From: Gemmatimonadaceae bacterium
GTDB taxonomy: Bacteria; Gemmatimonadota; Gemmatimonadetes; Gemmatimonadales; Gemmatimonadaceae
Direction of reading: 5' to 3'
NCBI GenBank assembly: GCA_025451425.1
Contig: JANWKK010000137.1
Location: forward strand, 1-17,268
DNA: 17,268 nt
A program made the translations under genes and the position numbers. Below are positions 7,250 through 14,644 of the stretch, one piece after another; the first letter of the stretch is position 1, and every line of letters begins with the position of its first letter. The notes beneath the pieces were generated by a model, which did no database searches, was not told the origin of the DNA, and saw only the letters and a program-made list of their open reading frames with translations.

Positions 7250-8563
7250 ATGGCAACAACCAGACGCACGGTCGAAGTCGAGCTGTCGACGAGCGGATTG
7301 GACGCGCAGGGGCGGCCGCAGCGCGTCCCGCTGGTCGTGGACGATGGCGGCTCGCCGGTGGCGCTGGAGGCGCCGCCGGCGCTCGAGCCGGATCTCGCCG
7401 GTGACCACATGCTCATCAACCTCGGGCCGCAGCATCCGGCGACGCACGGCGTGCTGCGACTCGTGCTCGAGCTGGACGGCGAGACGGTCGTGCGGTGCAT
7501 TCCGCACATCGGGTACTTGCACTGCGGCTTCGAGAAGATCGGCGAGTACCGCCAATACAACCAGATCATCCCGTGGACCGACCGTGAAGATTATCTCAAT
7601 TCACCGGGCAACAACGTCGCCTTCGCGTTAGGCGCTGAGCGGCTGTTCGGGATCGAGATCACGGAGCGATGCACGGTGCTTCGCGTGATGGCGATGGAGC
7701 TATCGCGCATCATGTCGCATCTCGTGTGGCTTGGGACGACCTGCATCGATATCGGCGCGTTCACTCCCTTCCTGTGGTCGTTCGAGCAGCGCGAGCGCAT
7801 TTATAAGCTGCTCGAGGACTGGATCGGCGCCCGCCTGACGACGACGCTAACACGCGTCGGTGGCATGGGTGCCGACATTCCCGGTGGCTGGATCGAGGAC
7901 CTTCGCGCCTTCGTGCAGTCCTTTCCGAAGACGATCGCCGAGATCGACCGCGTCGTCACGAAGAACGGCATCTGGGTGGGCCGTACAATCGGCCTTGGCG
8001 TCATGAGCCCTGAAGAAGCGGTGAACTATGGGCTGTCTGGTCCAATGCTCCGCGCATCGGGCGTCGCGTACGACGTACGCAAAGACTTTCCATATCTCGA
8101 CTACGAAACCTATGACTTCGACGTCCCGATCGGCACGAACGGCGACGTCTACGATCGCTATCTGGTTCGTATGGAGGAGCTGCGTCAATCGACACGAATC
8201 CTCGAGCAGGCGATCAGGCGATTACCCGAAGGTCCGGTGAACATCGCCGATCATCGCGTCATTCTCCCGCCGAAGAGCAAAGCGACGAGCGACATGGAGT
8301 CGATGATCCATCACTTTAAGCAGGTGATGGAAGGCCCACGTCCCCCGATCGGCGAGTCGTATGTCGCGGTGGAGAGCCCAAAGGGCGAGAAGGGCTACTA
8401 TATGGTGTCCGACGGCACGTCGAAGCCGGTCCGCTGGCGAATTCGCCCGCCGTCGTTCGTGAATCTCTCGGCGATTTCGAAGATGGTGGAGGGGCATCTC
8501 TTGTCGGACGTAATCGCGATCAATGCGAGTATCGATATCGTGATGGGAGAAATTGATCGATGA
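7250..8563 (+). CDS. nuoD: NADH-quinone oxidoreductase subunit D
   Basis: The 49-kDa-type subunit, which with NuoB forms the quinone reduction site of complex I; 437 residues. The quinone-contacting pair is seen as His66 (GPQHPATHGV) and Tyr115 (REDYLNSPGN), spaced 49 residues apart like His38/Tyr87 in the Thermus subunit. Other family segments are HIGYLHCGFEKIGE, RVMAMELSRIMSHL, and the C-terminus SDVIAINASIDIVMGEIDR. The first 50 residues form a charged, low-complexity leader longer than usual; the ATG at 7250 is nevertheless the first good start after the nuoC stop, 9 bases away. An internal start is possible but not indicated. It overlaps nuoE at an ATGA junction. Confidence 0.96.
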   Translation: MATTRRTVEVELSTSGLDAQGRPQRVPLVVDDGGSPVALEAPPALEPDLAGDHMLINLGPQHPATHGVLRLVLELDGETVVRCIPHIGYLHCGFEKIGEYRQYNQIIPWTDREDYLNSPGNNVAFALGAERLFGIEITERCTVLRVMAMELSRIMSHLVWLGTTCIDIGAFTPFLWSFEQRERIYKLLEDWIGARLTTTLTRVGGMGADIPGGWIEDLRAFVQSFPKTIAEIDRVVTKNGIWVGRTIGLGVMSPEEAVNYGLSGPMLRASGVAYDVRKDFPYLDYETYDFDVPIGTNGDVYDRYLVRMEELRQSTRILEQAIRRLPEGPVNIADHRVILPPKSKATSDMESMIHHFKQVMEGPRPPIGESYVAVESPKGEKGYYMVSDGTSKPVRWRIRPPSFVNLSAISKMVEGHLLSDVIAINASIDIVMGEIDR

Positions 8564-9108
8564 GTATTCACGAAATGGGTGGTGTCGAGGCCCCCGCGGA
8601 CACTACCCACGGCCGGCACGCTAAGGTGCCGTATCAACCCGTCTTCATCGGTGCGCGGAAGCAGGAGCTCGACGAGCTTCTCACGCGCTATCCGTCAAAG
8701 ATGGCCGCGCTACTCCCCGCACTTTGGATGGTACAGCACGATCGCGGCTGGGTGAGCGAGGAGGCGATGGCGGACGTCGCGCAGTTGCTCGAGCTCACGC
8801 CCGCATACGTGAAAGGCGTCGTCACCTTCTACACGATGTACCACCAGCATCCGGTCGGGAAGTACTTCGTGCAAGTGTGTACGACGTCACCCTGTCAAGT
8901 GTGCGGCGCCGAGGAAGTGGTCGACGCGTTCCTGCGTCATACGGGATGTCAGGAGCTCGGGGTGATGTCGCCTGACGAGAAGTTCACCGTGATCGAGGTC
9001 GAGTGCCTCGGCGCGTGCGGCTTTGCGACGCCGGTGATGGTCAATGAGGATTTCATCGAGTCGGTGACGCCCGAAGGCGTTCCCGAGCTTCTTTCCCGAT
9101 ACAAGTAA
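8560..9108 (+). CDS. nuoE: NADH-quinone oxidoreductase subunit E
   Basis: The 24-kDa-type subunit of the NADH-oxidising module, holding the [2Fe-2S] cluster N1a; 182 residues. The ligands are Cys107 and Cys112 (CTTSPCQVCG), and Cys149 and Cys153 (ECLGACG). The N-terminal helical bundle (PSKMAALLPALWMVQHDRGW and YVKGVVTFYTMYHQHPVG) is standard. An extra Cys115 follows the first pair, as in some homologues. The start at 8560 overlaps the nuoD stop (ATGA) and has GGGAG at 8545-8549, ten bases upstream. The stop codon is directly followed by the nuoF ATG. Confidence 0.96.
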   Translation: MSIHEMGGVEAPADTTHGRHAKVPYQPVFIGARKQELDELLTRYPSKMAALLPALWMVQHDRGWVSEEAMADVAQLLELTPAYVKGVVTFYTMYHQHPVGKYFVQVCTTSPCQVCGAEEVVDAFLRHTGCQELGVMSPDEKFTVIEVECLGACGFATPVMVNEDFIESVTPEGVPELLSRYK

Positions 9109-10422
9109 ATGGGCTATCCCCACAAGCCGCACGCCCGCGAAACGACGGTTCTCTCGCAGTACTTCGGCGATACCGGGGCCAGAACGCTCGATGGGTGGAA
9201 GGCGCGCGGCGGGTATGTCGCGCTCGAGCGCGCGTTAGGCACGGCACCGGGCGACATCGTGAACGTCGTCAAGGATTCGGGACTCCGGGGTCGCGGTGGC
9301 GCTGGCTTCCCGACGGGTCTCAAATGGTCGTTCATGAAGCCCGGCGACGGCAAGCCGCACTATCTCTGCTGCAACGCCGACGAGTCCGAGCCGGGCACGT
9401 TCAAGGATCGCGAGATCATGCGCTGGACGCCACATGCGCTCGTCGAGGGCTGCGCAATCGGCGCATACGCGATCGGAGCGGAGACCGCTTACATCTACAT
9501 CCGCGGCGAGTTCACCGAGCCGATCGAGCGTATGGAAGCAGCAATCAAGGACGCCTACGCCGCGGGCATTCTTGGAAGCAATGCGATGGGGACGGGCAAG
9601 ACGGTCAATGTCTGGGTCCATCGTGGCGCCGGTGCCTACATCTGCGGCGAAGAGACGGCCCTTATGAACTCGCTCGAGGGTCGGCGTGGGAACCCGCGGA
9701 TCAAGCCGCCGTTCCCTGCGGTCGCAGGCGTGTTCGGCCAGCCAACGACGATCAATAATGTCGAGACGCTGGTGGCAGTTCCCCATGTGCTGAACAATGG
9801 CGCCGACTGGTATAAGAAGTTCTCACGCGCCGACAACCCGAAGTCCACGGGAACGAAGCTTTACTCGGTCTGCGGCAATATCGCGCGGCCAGGGAACTAC
9901 GAAGTGCCGATGGGCTTCCCGTTCAAAGACTTCCTCTACGATCTCTGTGGCGGTCCGCTCCCCGGACGGAAGTTCAAGGCAATCATCCCGGGGGGGATTT
10001 CCGTACCGATTCAAACGGTCGGGGAAGCCGAAGCGTCGCTCATGGACTACGAGGGTTTCGTCGCGCAGGGCACCATGCTGGGCTCCGGCGGCGTCATTGT
10101 CGTTGACGACGCGCAGAACCTCGTGAAGTTCATCGCGCGCGCCGCGCGCTTCTTCGCGCATGAGAGCTGCGCGCAGTGCACGCAGTGCCGCGAAGGCACC
10201 GCGTGGACCACGAAAATCCTCGAGCGCATCGCCGCCGGCGAGGGCACGTCGGAAGATCTCGACACGCTGCTCGAGATCGCTGATAACATGACAGGCAAGA
10301 CGATTTGCGTCTTGAGCGATTCGTGCGCCACGCCAGTCGTCTCGGGACTGAAGAAGTTCCGCGCCGATTTCGAGTCACTGATCAAGAAGAAGACTCATCA
10401 TCTCGTGCCGCAGGTGGCGTGA
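9109..10422 (+). CDS. nuoF: NADH-quinone oxidoreductase subunit F (NADH- and FMN-binding)
   Basis: Oxidises NADH with FMN and passes electrons to cluster N3; 437 residues, cytoplasmic tip of complex I. Nucleotide and flavin motifs are GLRGRGGAGFPTGLKW, NADESEPGTFKDR and GAGAYICGEETALMNSLEG. The N3 [4Fe-4S] ligands are Cys354, Cys357 and Cys360 (SCAQCTQCREGT) plus Cys400 (KTICVLSDSC). Cys406 is an additional cysteine where many homologues have alanine or serine. The ATG follows the nuoE TAA with no intervening base and no clear ribosome site, so translation probably relies on coupling. The nuoG start is 14 bases further on. Confidence 0.96.
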   Translation: MGYPHKPHARETTVLSQYFGDTGARTLDGWKARGGYVALERALGTAPGDIVNVVKDSGLRGRGGAGFPTGLKWSFMKPGDGKPHYLCCNADESEPGTFKDREIMRWTPHALVEGCAIGAYAIGAETAYIYIRGEFTEPIERMEAAIKDAYAAGILGSNAMGTGKTVNVWVHRGAGAYICGEETALMNSLEGRRGNPRIKPPFPAVAGVFGQPTTINNVETLVAVPHVLNNGADWYKKFSRADNPKSTGTKLYSVCGNIARPGNYEVPMGFPFKDFLYDLCGGPLPGRKFKAIIPGGISVPIQTVGEAEASLMDYEGFVAQGTMLGSGGVIVVDDAQNLVKFIARAARFFAHESCAQCTQCREGTAWTTKILERIAAGEGTSEDLDTLLEIADNMTGKTICVLSDSCATPVVSGLKKFRADFESLIKKKTHHLVPQVA

Positions 10423-10436
10423 GTGCGGAGCCATAG

Positions 10437-11999
10437 ATGACCCAAATGGTCAACCTAACGATCGAAGGGCGTCTGGTGTCGGTGCCAGCGGGGACGTCGA
10501 TCCTCGAGGCGGCGAAGGTGGCGGGCGTGCTCATCCCGCATTACTGCTACCACCCCGGCCTTCCGGTCGCCGGCGTATGCCGCATGTGCCTCGTCGAAGT
10601 GGAGAAGATGCCGAAGCTCGCGCCTTCGTGCGCGACGGCCGTAGCGGAAGGCCAGGTCGTACGCGTGCATACCGACAAGGCGCTCGAAGCGCGGCAAGGC
10701 GTACTCGAGATGTTGCTCATCAATCATCCGCTCGATTGCCCAATCTGCGATCAGGCGGGCGAGTGCGAGCTGCAGGACTACACGTATCAGGAGGGACGGC
10801 CCGAAGGACGTTATCGTGAGCCGAAGCGATTCAATCCTGTCGAGGACTTCGGCGGCGACGTCATCTATGTCGCGAACCGCTGTATCCTGTGTACGCGCTG
10901 CGTGCGTTTTATGGACGACGTTGCGCACCATCCCATCCTCAACGTGTCCGAGCGCGGCGACCGGGCGGTGATCGGGAAGTTCGAAGGCGAAGATATGACG
11001 CACCCGTGGGCAGGTAACGTCATCGACCTCTGTCCCGTGGGCGCGCTACTCTCGAAAGACGCGCTCAATAAGGCGCGCGCGTGGGAGCTCGACCGCACAG
11101 CATCGGTATGCCCGAACTGTTCGCAGGGCTGCAACATCATGATCGAGACACGCGACAACCAAGTCGTGCGCATGCGTCCGCGACCTAACGAGGAAGTTAA
11201 CAAATACTTCATGTGCGACCACGGCCGCTTGAATTATCGGTGGCTGAATCGTCGGGACCGCGTCGACGTGCCGATGGTCCGGCAGGGGCAGACGCTTGCC
11301 GGCTGCGATTGGGATCGCGCCCTCGGCGAAGCGACCAAGGTCATGAAAGGCAAGCGAGTGTTCGTGCTCGCCTCGCCGATGTTGTCGAACGAAGCGCTTT
11401 TCCTCTTGTCAGAGATCGCGAAGCGGACGGGGGGCGCTGGCGCATTTCGCGTGACGACGGGCCCCGAGGCCCCACTGGCCGGTGTCGAGGATCTGTCGTT
11501 GCGCGCAGACCGCGCGGCAAATGTGCGTGGTGCCGAGCTGTTGGGCTTCACACGCAGCGACCGTCCACTCGAGACGCTCGGCGCTGGCGATGTGCTGCTC
11601 GTCGCCGACGAGGAGCTTGCTGGTGAAGACTCCGCCGGCGCAGCGCGCGCTGGCACAACGATCGTCGTCGGAACGACGCTCCCGTTCTGGGCACGTCACA
11701 CGGCGTCGGTGGTGCTGCCGATCGCGAATATGAGCGAGGATGAAGGGACGTTCACCAATCTCCGCGGCCGCGTACAGCGATTCACGCAAGCGAAGGCGCC
11801 GCCCGGGTTTGCTCGTCCCAGCTGGTTCGTACTTGGCGATCTGCTCGCCGCGTTGGGCGGCCCAGCGGCCGCCGTGCTGCCGAGCGACGTGTTCGCGGCA
11901 CTGGCGTCGGGGCGCCCCGAGTTCGGCGGCATGTCGTACGACACGTTAGGCTTGAGGGGTGCCATGATCGCTGGCGCGATGGCGGAGGCATCCGCATGA
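10437..11999 (+). CDS. nuoG: NADH-quinone oxidoreductase subunit G, short form
   Basis: Iron-sulfur wire of complex I. Ligands for four clusters are present: [2Fe-2S] at Cys37, Cys48, Cys51 and Cys65; a His-coordinated [4Fe-4S] at His97, Cys101, Cys104 and Cys110 (HPLDCPICDQAGEC); [4Fe-4S] at Cys149, Cys152, Cys155 and Cys199; and the off-path N7 at Cys225, Cys228, Cys232 and Cys260 (CPNCSQGCN and CDHGR). After residue 262 only about 258 residues remain of the formate-dehydrogenase-like domain, so the 520-residue total is far below E. coli (about 908) or Thermus (about 783). The reading frame is intact and the last residues overlap the nuoH start, so this looks like a genuine short form and not a frameshift. 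Retained fragments include LPIANMSEDEGTFTNLRGRVQ. GCGGAG lies upstream of the ATG at 10437. Confidence 0.94.
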   Translation: MTQMVNLTIEGRLVSVPAGTSILEAAKVAGVLIPHYCYHPGLPVAGVCRMCLVEVEKMPKLAPSCATAVAEGQVVRVHTDKALEARQGVLEMLLINHPLDCPICDQAGECELQDYTYQEGRPEGRYREPKRFNPVEDFGGDVIYVANRCILCTRCVRFMDDVAHHPILNVSERGDRAVIGKFEGEDMTHPWAGNVIDLCPVGALLSKDALNKARAWELDRTASVCPNCSQGCNIMIETRDNQVVRMRPRPNEEVNKYFMCDHGRLNYRWLNRRDRVDVPMVRQGQTLAGCDWDRALGEATKVMKGKRVFVLASPMLSNEALFLLSEIAKRTGGAGAFRVTTGPEAPLAGVEDLSLRADRAANVRGAELLGFTRSDRPLETLGAGDVLLVADEELAGEDSAGAARAGTTIVVGTTLPFWARHTASVVLPIANMSEDEGTFTNLRGRVQRFTQAKAPPGFARPSWFVLGDLLAALGGPAAAVLPSDVFAALASGRPEFGGMSYDTLGLRGAMIAGAMAEASA

Positions 12000-13315
12000 T
12001 CGCTGGTCTCCCGTTCGTCCCTCAGACAGCGGCAACACAGCCGGGTCTCATGATCGTCTCCGGTCCGGAGCACTTTGGCGCGTGGCTCCTGGCGACGATC
12101 ATCAAAATGCTTGTGCTGTTCACGATCTATCTCGTCGGCGTGGCATTTCTCACGCTGCTCGAGCGCAAGATCGCGGGTTGGATTCAGGATCGTCTCGGGC
12201 CGAACCGCGTTGGTCCTGCGGGTCTGTTGCAGCCGGCGGCGGATGGCCTCAAGAACATCATGAAGGAGGAGACCTATCCGGGCGCGGCGTACAAGCCGCT
12301 CTTCATTCTTGCGCCGGCGCTGTCGTTCATACCGGCTCTGATGACGATGGCCGTGATCCCGTTCGGCGCGCCGTGGTACTCACGCTGGGGTGTGATCGAC
12401 ATGTCGATCGCGCCGCTGCCGATCGGCTTCCTCTACATCCTCTCGATCACCTCGTTAGGCGTCTACGGCATCGTGCTAGCGGGCTGGTCGTCGAACAACA
12501 AATACGCATTGTTGGGCGGGCTCCGATCGAGCGCGCAGATGATCTCGTATGAGATCGCGATGGGCATGGCGACGATTCCGGTGTTGCTGTTGTCCGGCAA
12601 CGTCTCGCTCAGCGCGATCGTCACCGAGCAGACCACGGGGCAGTGGCCGTTTGCCTGGAACGTCTTTGGCTGCACGCTCGCGTTCTTCATCTTTTTCGTC
12701 TCCGCGTTTGCCGAAACGAATCGGCTGCCCTTCGATCTGCCGGAGGCCGAGTCCGAGCTCATCGCCGGATATCACTCGGAGTACAGCGCGATGAAGTTCT
12801 CAATGTTTTTCATCGCCGAGTACGCAAACATGGTGACGGCGAGCGCCCTGATGGCGACGCTCTTTTTCGGCGGTTGGGACATTCCGTTTACGTTGTGGGA
12901 CAACTACGCGCACACGCTGGTCGCGTCACTCGTAACGGCGGTCTTCTTCTTCGCGAAGATCCTGATCTTCGTCTTCATCTTCATGTGGGTACGTTGGACG
13001 CTGCCGCGCTTTCGGTACGACCAGCTCATGGCGCTCGGCTGGAAGGTGCTGCTTCCTCTCTCGCTGATATACATCGTCGCGATGGCGGGAACGATCGTCG
13101 GACTCAATTATGCTGGCTACTATCGCGGATCGTGGGCGTTCGGCGGCGGGTTGCTGGCGCTCAACGTCGTGTTCGTCGTGATCGTGTTCTTGATTCTCGA
13201 CCGCGGACGCATCGTGAGCCCGGCCTATTCGCGGCTCGATCGGCGCAATCTCGAGAAGCTGCGTCAAGTGGCGCTCGATCGCACGCGTTTTGATCCCGCG
13301 GAGGCGGGCGACTGA
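11996..13315 (+). CDS. nuoH: NADH-quinone oxidoreductase subunit H
   Basis: Membrane subunit joining the peripheral arm to the proton-pumping arm and forming much of the quinone tunnel; 439 residues, eight or nine hydrophobic helices. Family motifs are LTLLERKIAGWIQDRLGPNR, SYEIAMGM, and the charged quinone-cavity loop AETNRLPFDLPEAESELIAG followed by YHSEYSAMKFSMFFIAEYANM. The RYDQLMALGWK element precedes the last helices. It is longer than the E. coli protein (about 325) owing to a roughly 20-residue N-terminal leader and a C-terminal stretch with another helix and a charged tail. The ATG at 11996 overlaps the nuoG stop (ATGA) and has GGAGG at 11984-11988, seven bases upstream. Confidence 0.96.
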   Translation: MIAGLPFVPQTAATQPGLMIVSGPEHFGAWLLATIIKMLVLFTIYLVGVAFLTLLERKIAGWIQDRLGPNRVGPAGLLQPAADGLKNIMKEETYPGAAYKPLFILAPALSFIPALMTMAVIPFGAPWYSRWGVIDMSIAPLPIGFLYILSITSLGVYGIVLAGWSSNNKYALLGGLRSSAQMISYEIAMGMATIPVLLLSGNVSLSAIVTEQTTGQWPFAWNVFGCTLAFFIFFVSAFAETNRLPFDLPEAESELIAGYHSEYSAMKFSMFFIAEYANMVTASALMATLFFGGWDIPFTLWDNYAHTLVASLVTAVFFFAKILIFVFIFMWVRWTLPRFRYDQLMALGWKVLLPLSLIYIVAMAGTIVGLNYAGYYRGSWAFGGGLLALNVVFVVIVFLILDRGRIVSPAYSRLDRRNLEKLRQVALDRTRFDPAEAGD

Positions 13316-13809
13316 TGGCTATTGGAGTGAAGGTTCTCGAGCGTCCGATCGAGCAGACGAGCTACGTGCGCGCGACGCTGAGCGGCATGGCGTTGACGCT
13401 GAAGCATCTCTTCTCGGAAAAAGTGACGGTCCAGTATCCCGAGGAGAAGTGGGCGCTCTCGCCGCGCTGGCGCGGCACGCACCGCATGCTCACGACCGAG
13501 GACGGCAAAGCGAAGTGCGTCGCCTGCGGTTTGTGTCCGACCGTGTGCCCGGCGAACTGCATCAAGCTCGTGCCGGGTGAAGACGAGCAGGGAAATCGCT
13601 ATCCGCTCTTGTTCGAGATCGACGAGTTTCGATGCATCTTCTGTGGTTACTGCCAGGAAGTATGCCCGGAGGAAGCGATTCACGTTGGCCGACATTACGA
13701 GAATTCTGAATACAGCCGGGAGGGGTTTGTGTACGACCTCGAACGGTTGATGGCGCAGACGCATCCGGTGTGTGAGATGTGGGACCCGGCCGATCCGAAG
13801 GGAGAGTAG
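13315..13809 (+). CDS. nuoI: NADH-quinone oxidoreductase subunit I
   Basis: Ferredoxin-like subunit carrying clusters N6a and N6b, passing electrons to NuoB; 164 residues. Two complete [4Fe-4S] sites are seen: Cys68, Cys71, Cys74, Cys78 (CVACGLCPTVCP) and Cys107, Cys110, Cys113, Cys117 (CIFCGYCQEVCP). An amphipathic N-terminal segment (SGMALTLKHLF) fits its docking on NuoH. The start shares one base with the nuoH stop (TGATG), and GGAGG lies at 13300-13304. The stop is followed by three bases and the nuoJ GTG. Confidence 0.96.
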   Translation: MAIGVKVLERPIEQTSYVRATLSGMALTLKHLFSEKVTVQYPEEKWALSPRWRGTHRMLTTEDGKAKCVACGLCPTVCPANCIKLVPGEDEQGNRYPLLFEIDEFRCIFCGYCQEVCPEEAIHVGRHYENSEYSREGFVYDLERLMAQTHPVCEMWDPADPKGE

Positions 13810-13812
13810 GGC

Positions 13813-14361
13813 GTGCACGAGAATCTTCCCCTCTTCTACACCTTCAACTTCTACGTCTTCGGCATAGTGGCCGTCGTCGCGGCGATTCTCTTCGTGACAC
13901 GGAAGAGTCCCGTCGCAGCGGCCATGTGGCTGGTGACGACGATGTTCGCGCTTGCCGCGCTGTTCGTCATGCTCGACGCCCAATTCATCGGCGCGATCCA
14001 AGTACTGGTATACGCGGGCGCGATCATGGTCGTGTTCCTGTTCGTTATTATGTTGCTCAACCTCGGTCATCCGAGCGAGATCGCGGATGCGCGCGGGCGA
14101 GGCTGGCAGCTCGTCGCCGCGGCCGTGGGTATTGCGCTCCTTGCCCAGATCTTCGCACTCACGCGCGTGCACGTGGAGCCGAGGATTGCGCCGGGGTATC
14201 TGGCGCGGCAGATCGAGTATACCGGGGTCATCGCGCCTGTCGCGGGCCCGCTCTTCAACGAGTATCTCCTGGCGTTCGAAGTCACGAGTGTGTTGCTGCT
14301 CGCGGCCGTGGTGGGTGCGGTGGTGCTGGGTAGACGGAGGTCCGCAACCGATGCTAGCTGA
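13813..14361 (+). CDS. nuoJ: NADH-quinone oxidoreductase subunit J
   Basis: Membrane subunit between NuoH/NuoA and NuoK; 182 residues with five hydrophobic helices. Helix 3, containing [20 protein letters not shown], has the characteristic tyrosine and glycine region associated with pi-bulge conformational changes during turnover. The loop after helix 4 ([20 protein letters not shown]) is of ordinary size. The GTG at 13813 has GGAG at 13801-13804 eight bases upstream and gives the expected N-terminus. The last 11 bases overlap nuoK. Confidence 0.95.
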   Translation: MHENLPLFYTFNFYVFGIVAVVAAILFVTRKSPVAAAMWLVTTMFALAALFVMLDAQFIGAIQVLVYAGAIMVVFLFVIMLLNLGHPSEIADARGRGWQLVAAAVGIALLAQIFALTRVHVEPRIAPGYLARQIEYTGVIAPVAGPLFNEYLLAFEVTSVLLLAAVVGAVVLGRRRSATDAS

Positions 14362-14644
14362 GTCGTTGTTCTTCTCGGCGGTGCTGTTCACGATCGGCGT
14401 CGTCGGCGTGCTCACGCGACGCAACGCGATCATCGTGTTCATGTGCGTCGAGTTGATGTTGAACGCCGTGAATCTGACCTTCGTCGCCTTCTCGCAGGTG
14501 TACGGTGTTGGAGGCCAGGTGTTCGTGTTCTTCGTCATGACTGTCGCCGCGGCCGAAGCGGCGGTGGGCCTGGCGATCATTATTGCGCTCTTCCGTCATC
14601 GACAGACGGTCAATCTTCAGAACGTCAACCTCCTGAAGGGCTGA
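14351..14644 (+). CDS. nuoK: NADH-quinone oxidoreductase subunit K
   Basis: Small three-helix proton-channel subunit of complex I (MrpC-like); 97 residues. The two membrane glutamates essential in E. coli NuoK are present as Glu34 ([12 protein letters not shown]) and Glu69 ([11 protein letters not shown]). The frame is open upstream inside nuoJ, but the ATG at 14351, with GGAGG at 14336-14340 ten bases before it, gives the standard length. It overlaps nuoJ by 11 bases, and its stop shares one base with the nuoL ATG (TGATG). Confidence 0.96.
   Translation: MLAESLFFSAVLFTIGVVGVLTRRNAIIVFMCVELMLNAVNLTFVAFSQVYGVGGQVFVFFVMTVAAAEAAVGLAIIIALFRHRQTVNLQNVNLLKG

Noticed and set aside
6461..7555. Long antisense open frame (364 codons) opposite nuoC-nuoD
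   Set aside because: Arg/His-rich translation without motifs, lying under clear nuoC and nuoD coding.
13264..14580. Long antisense open frame (438 codons) opposite nuoI-nuoJ-nuoK
   Set aside because: The opposite strand encodes three well-conserved complex I subunits. The antisense product is His/Arg/Asp-rich with no recognisable domain, typical of GC-rich shadow frames.
14443..14643. Upstream extension of nuoL inside nuoK
   Set aside because: Reads nuoK in the wrong frame. The ATG at 14644 gives the normal NuoL start and a TGATG junction.
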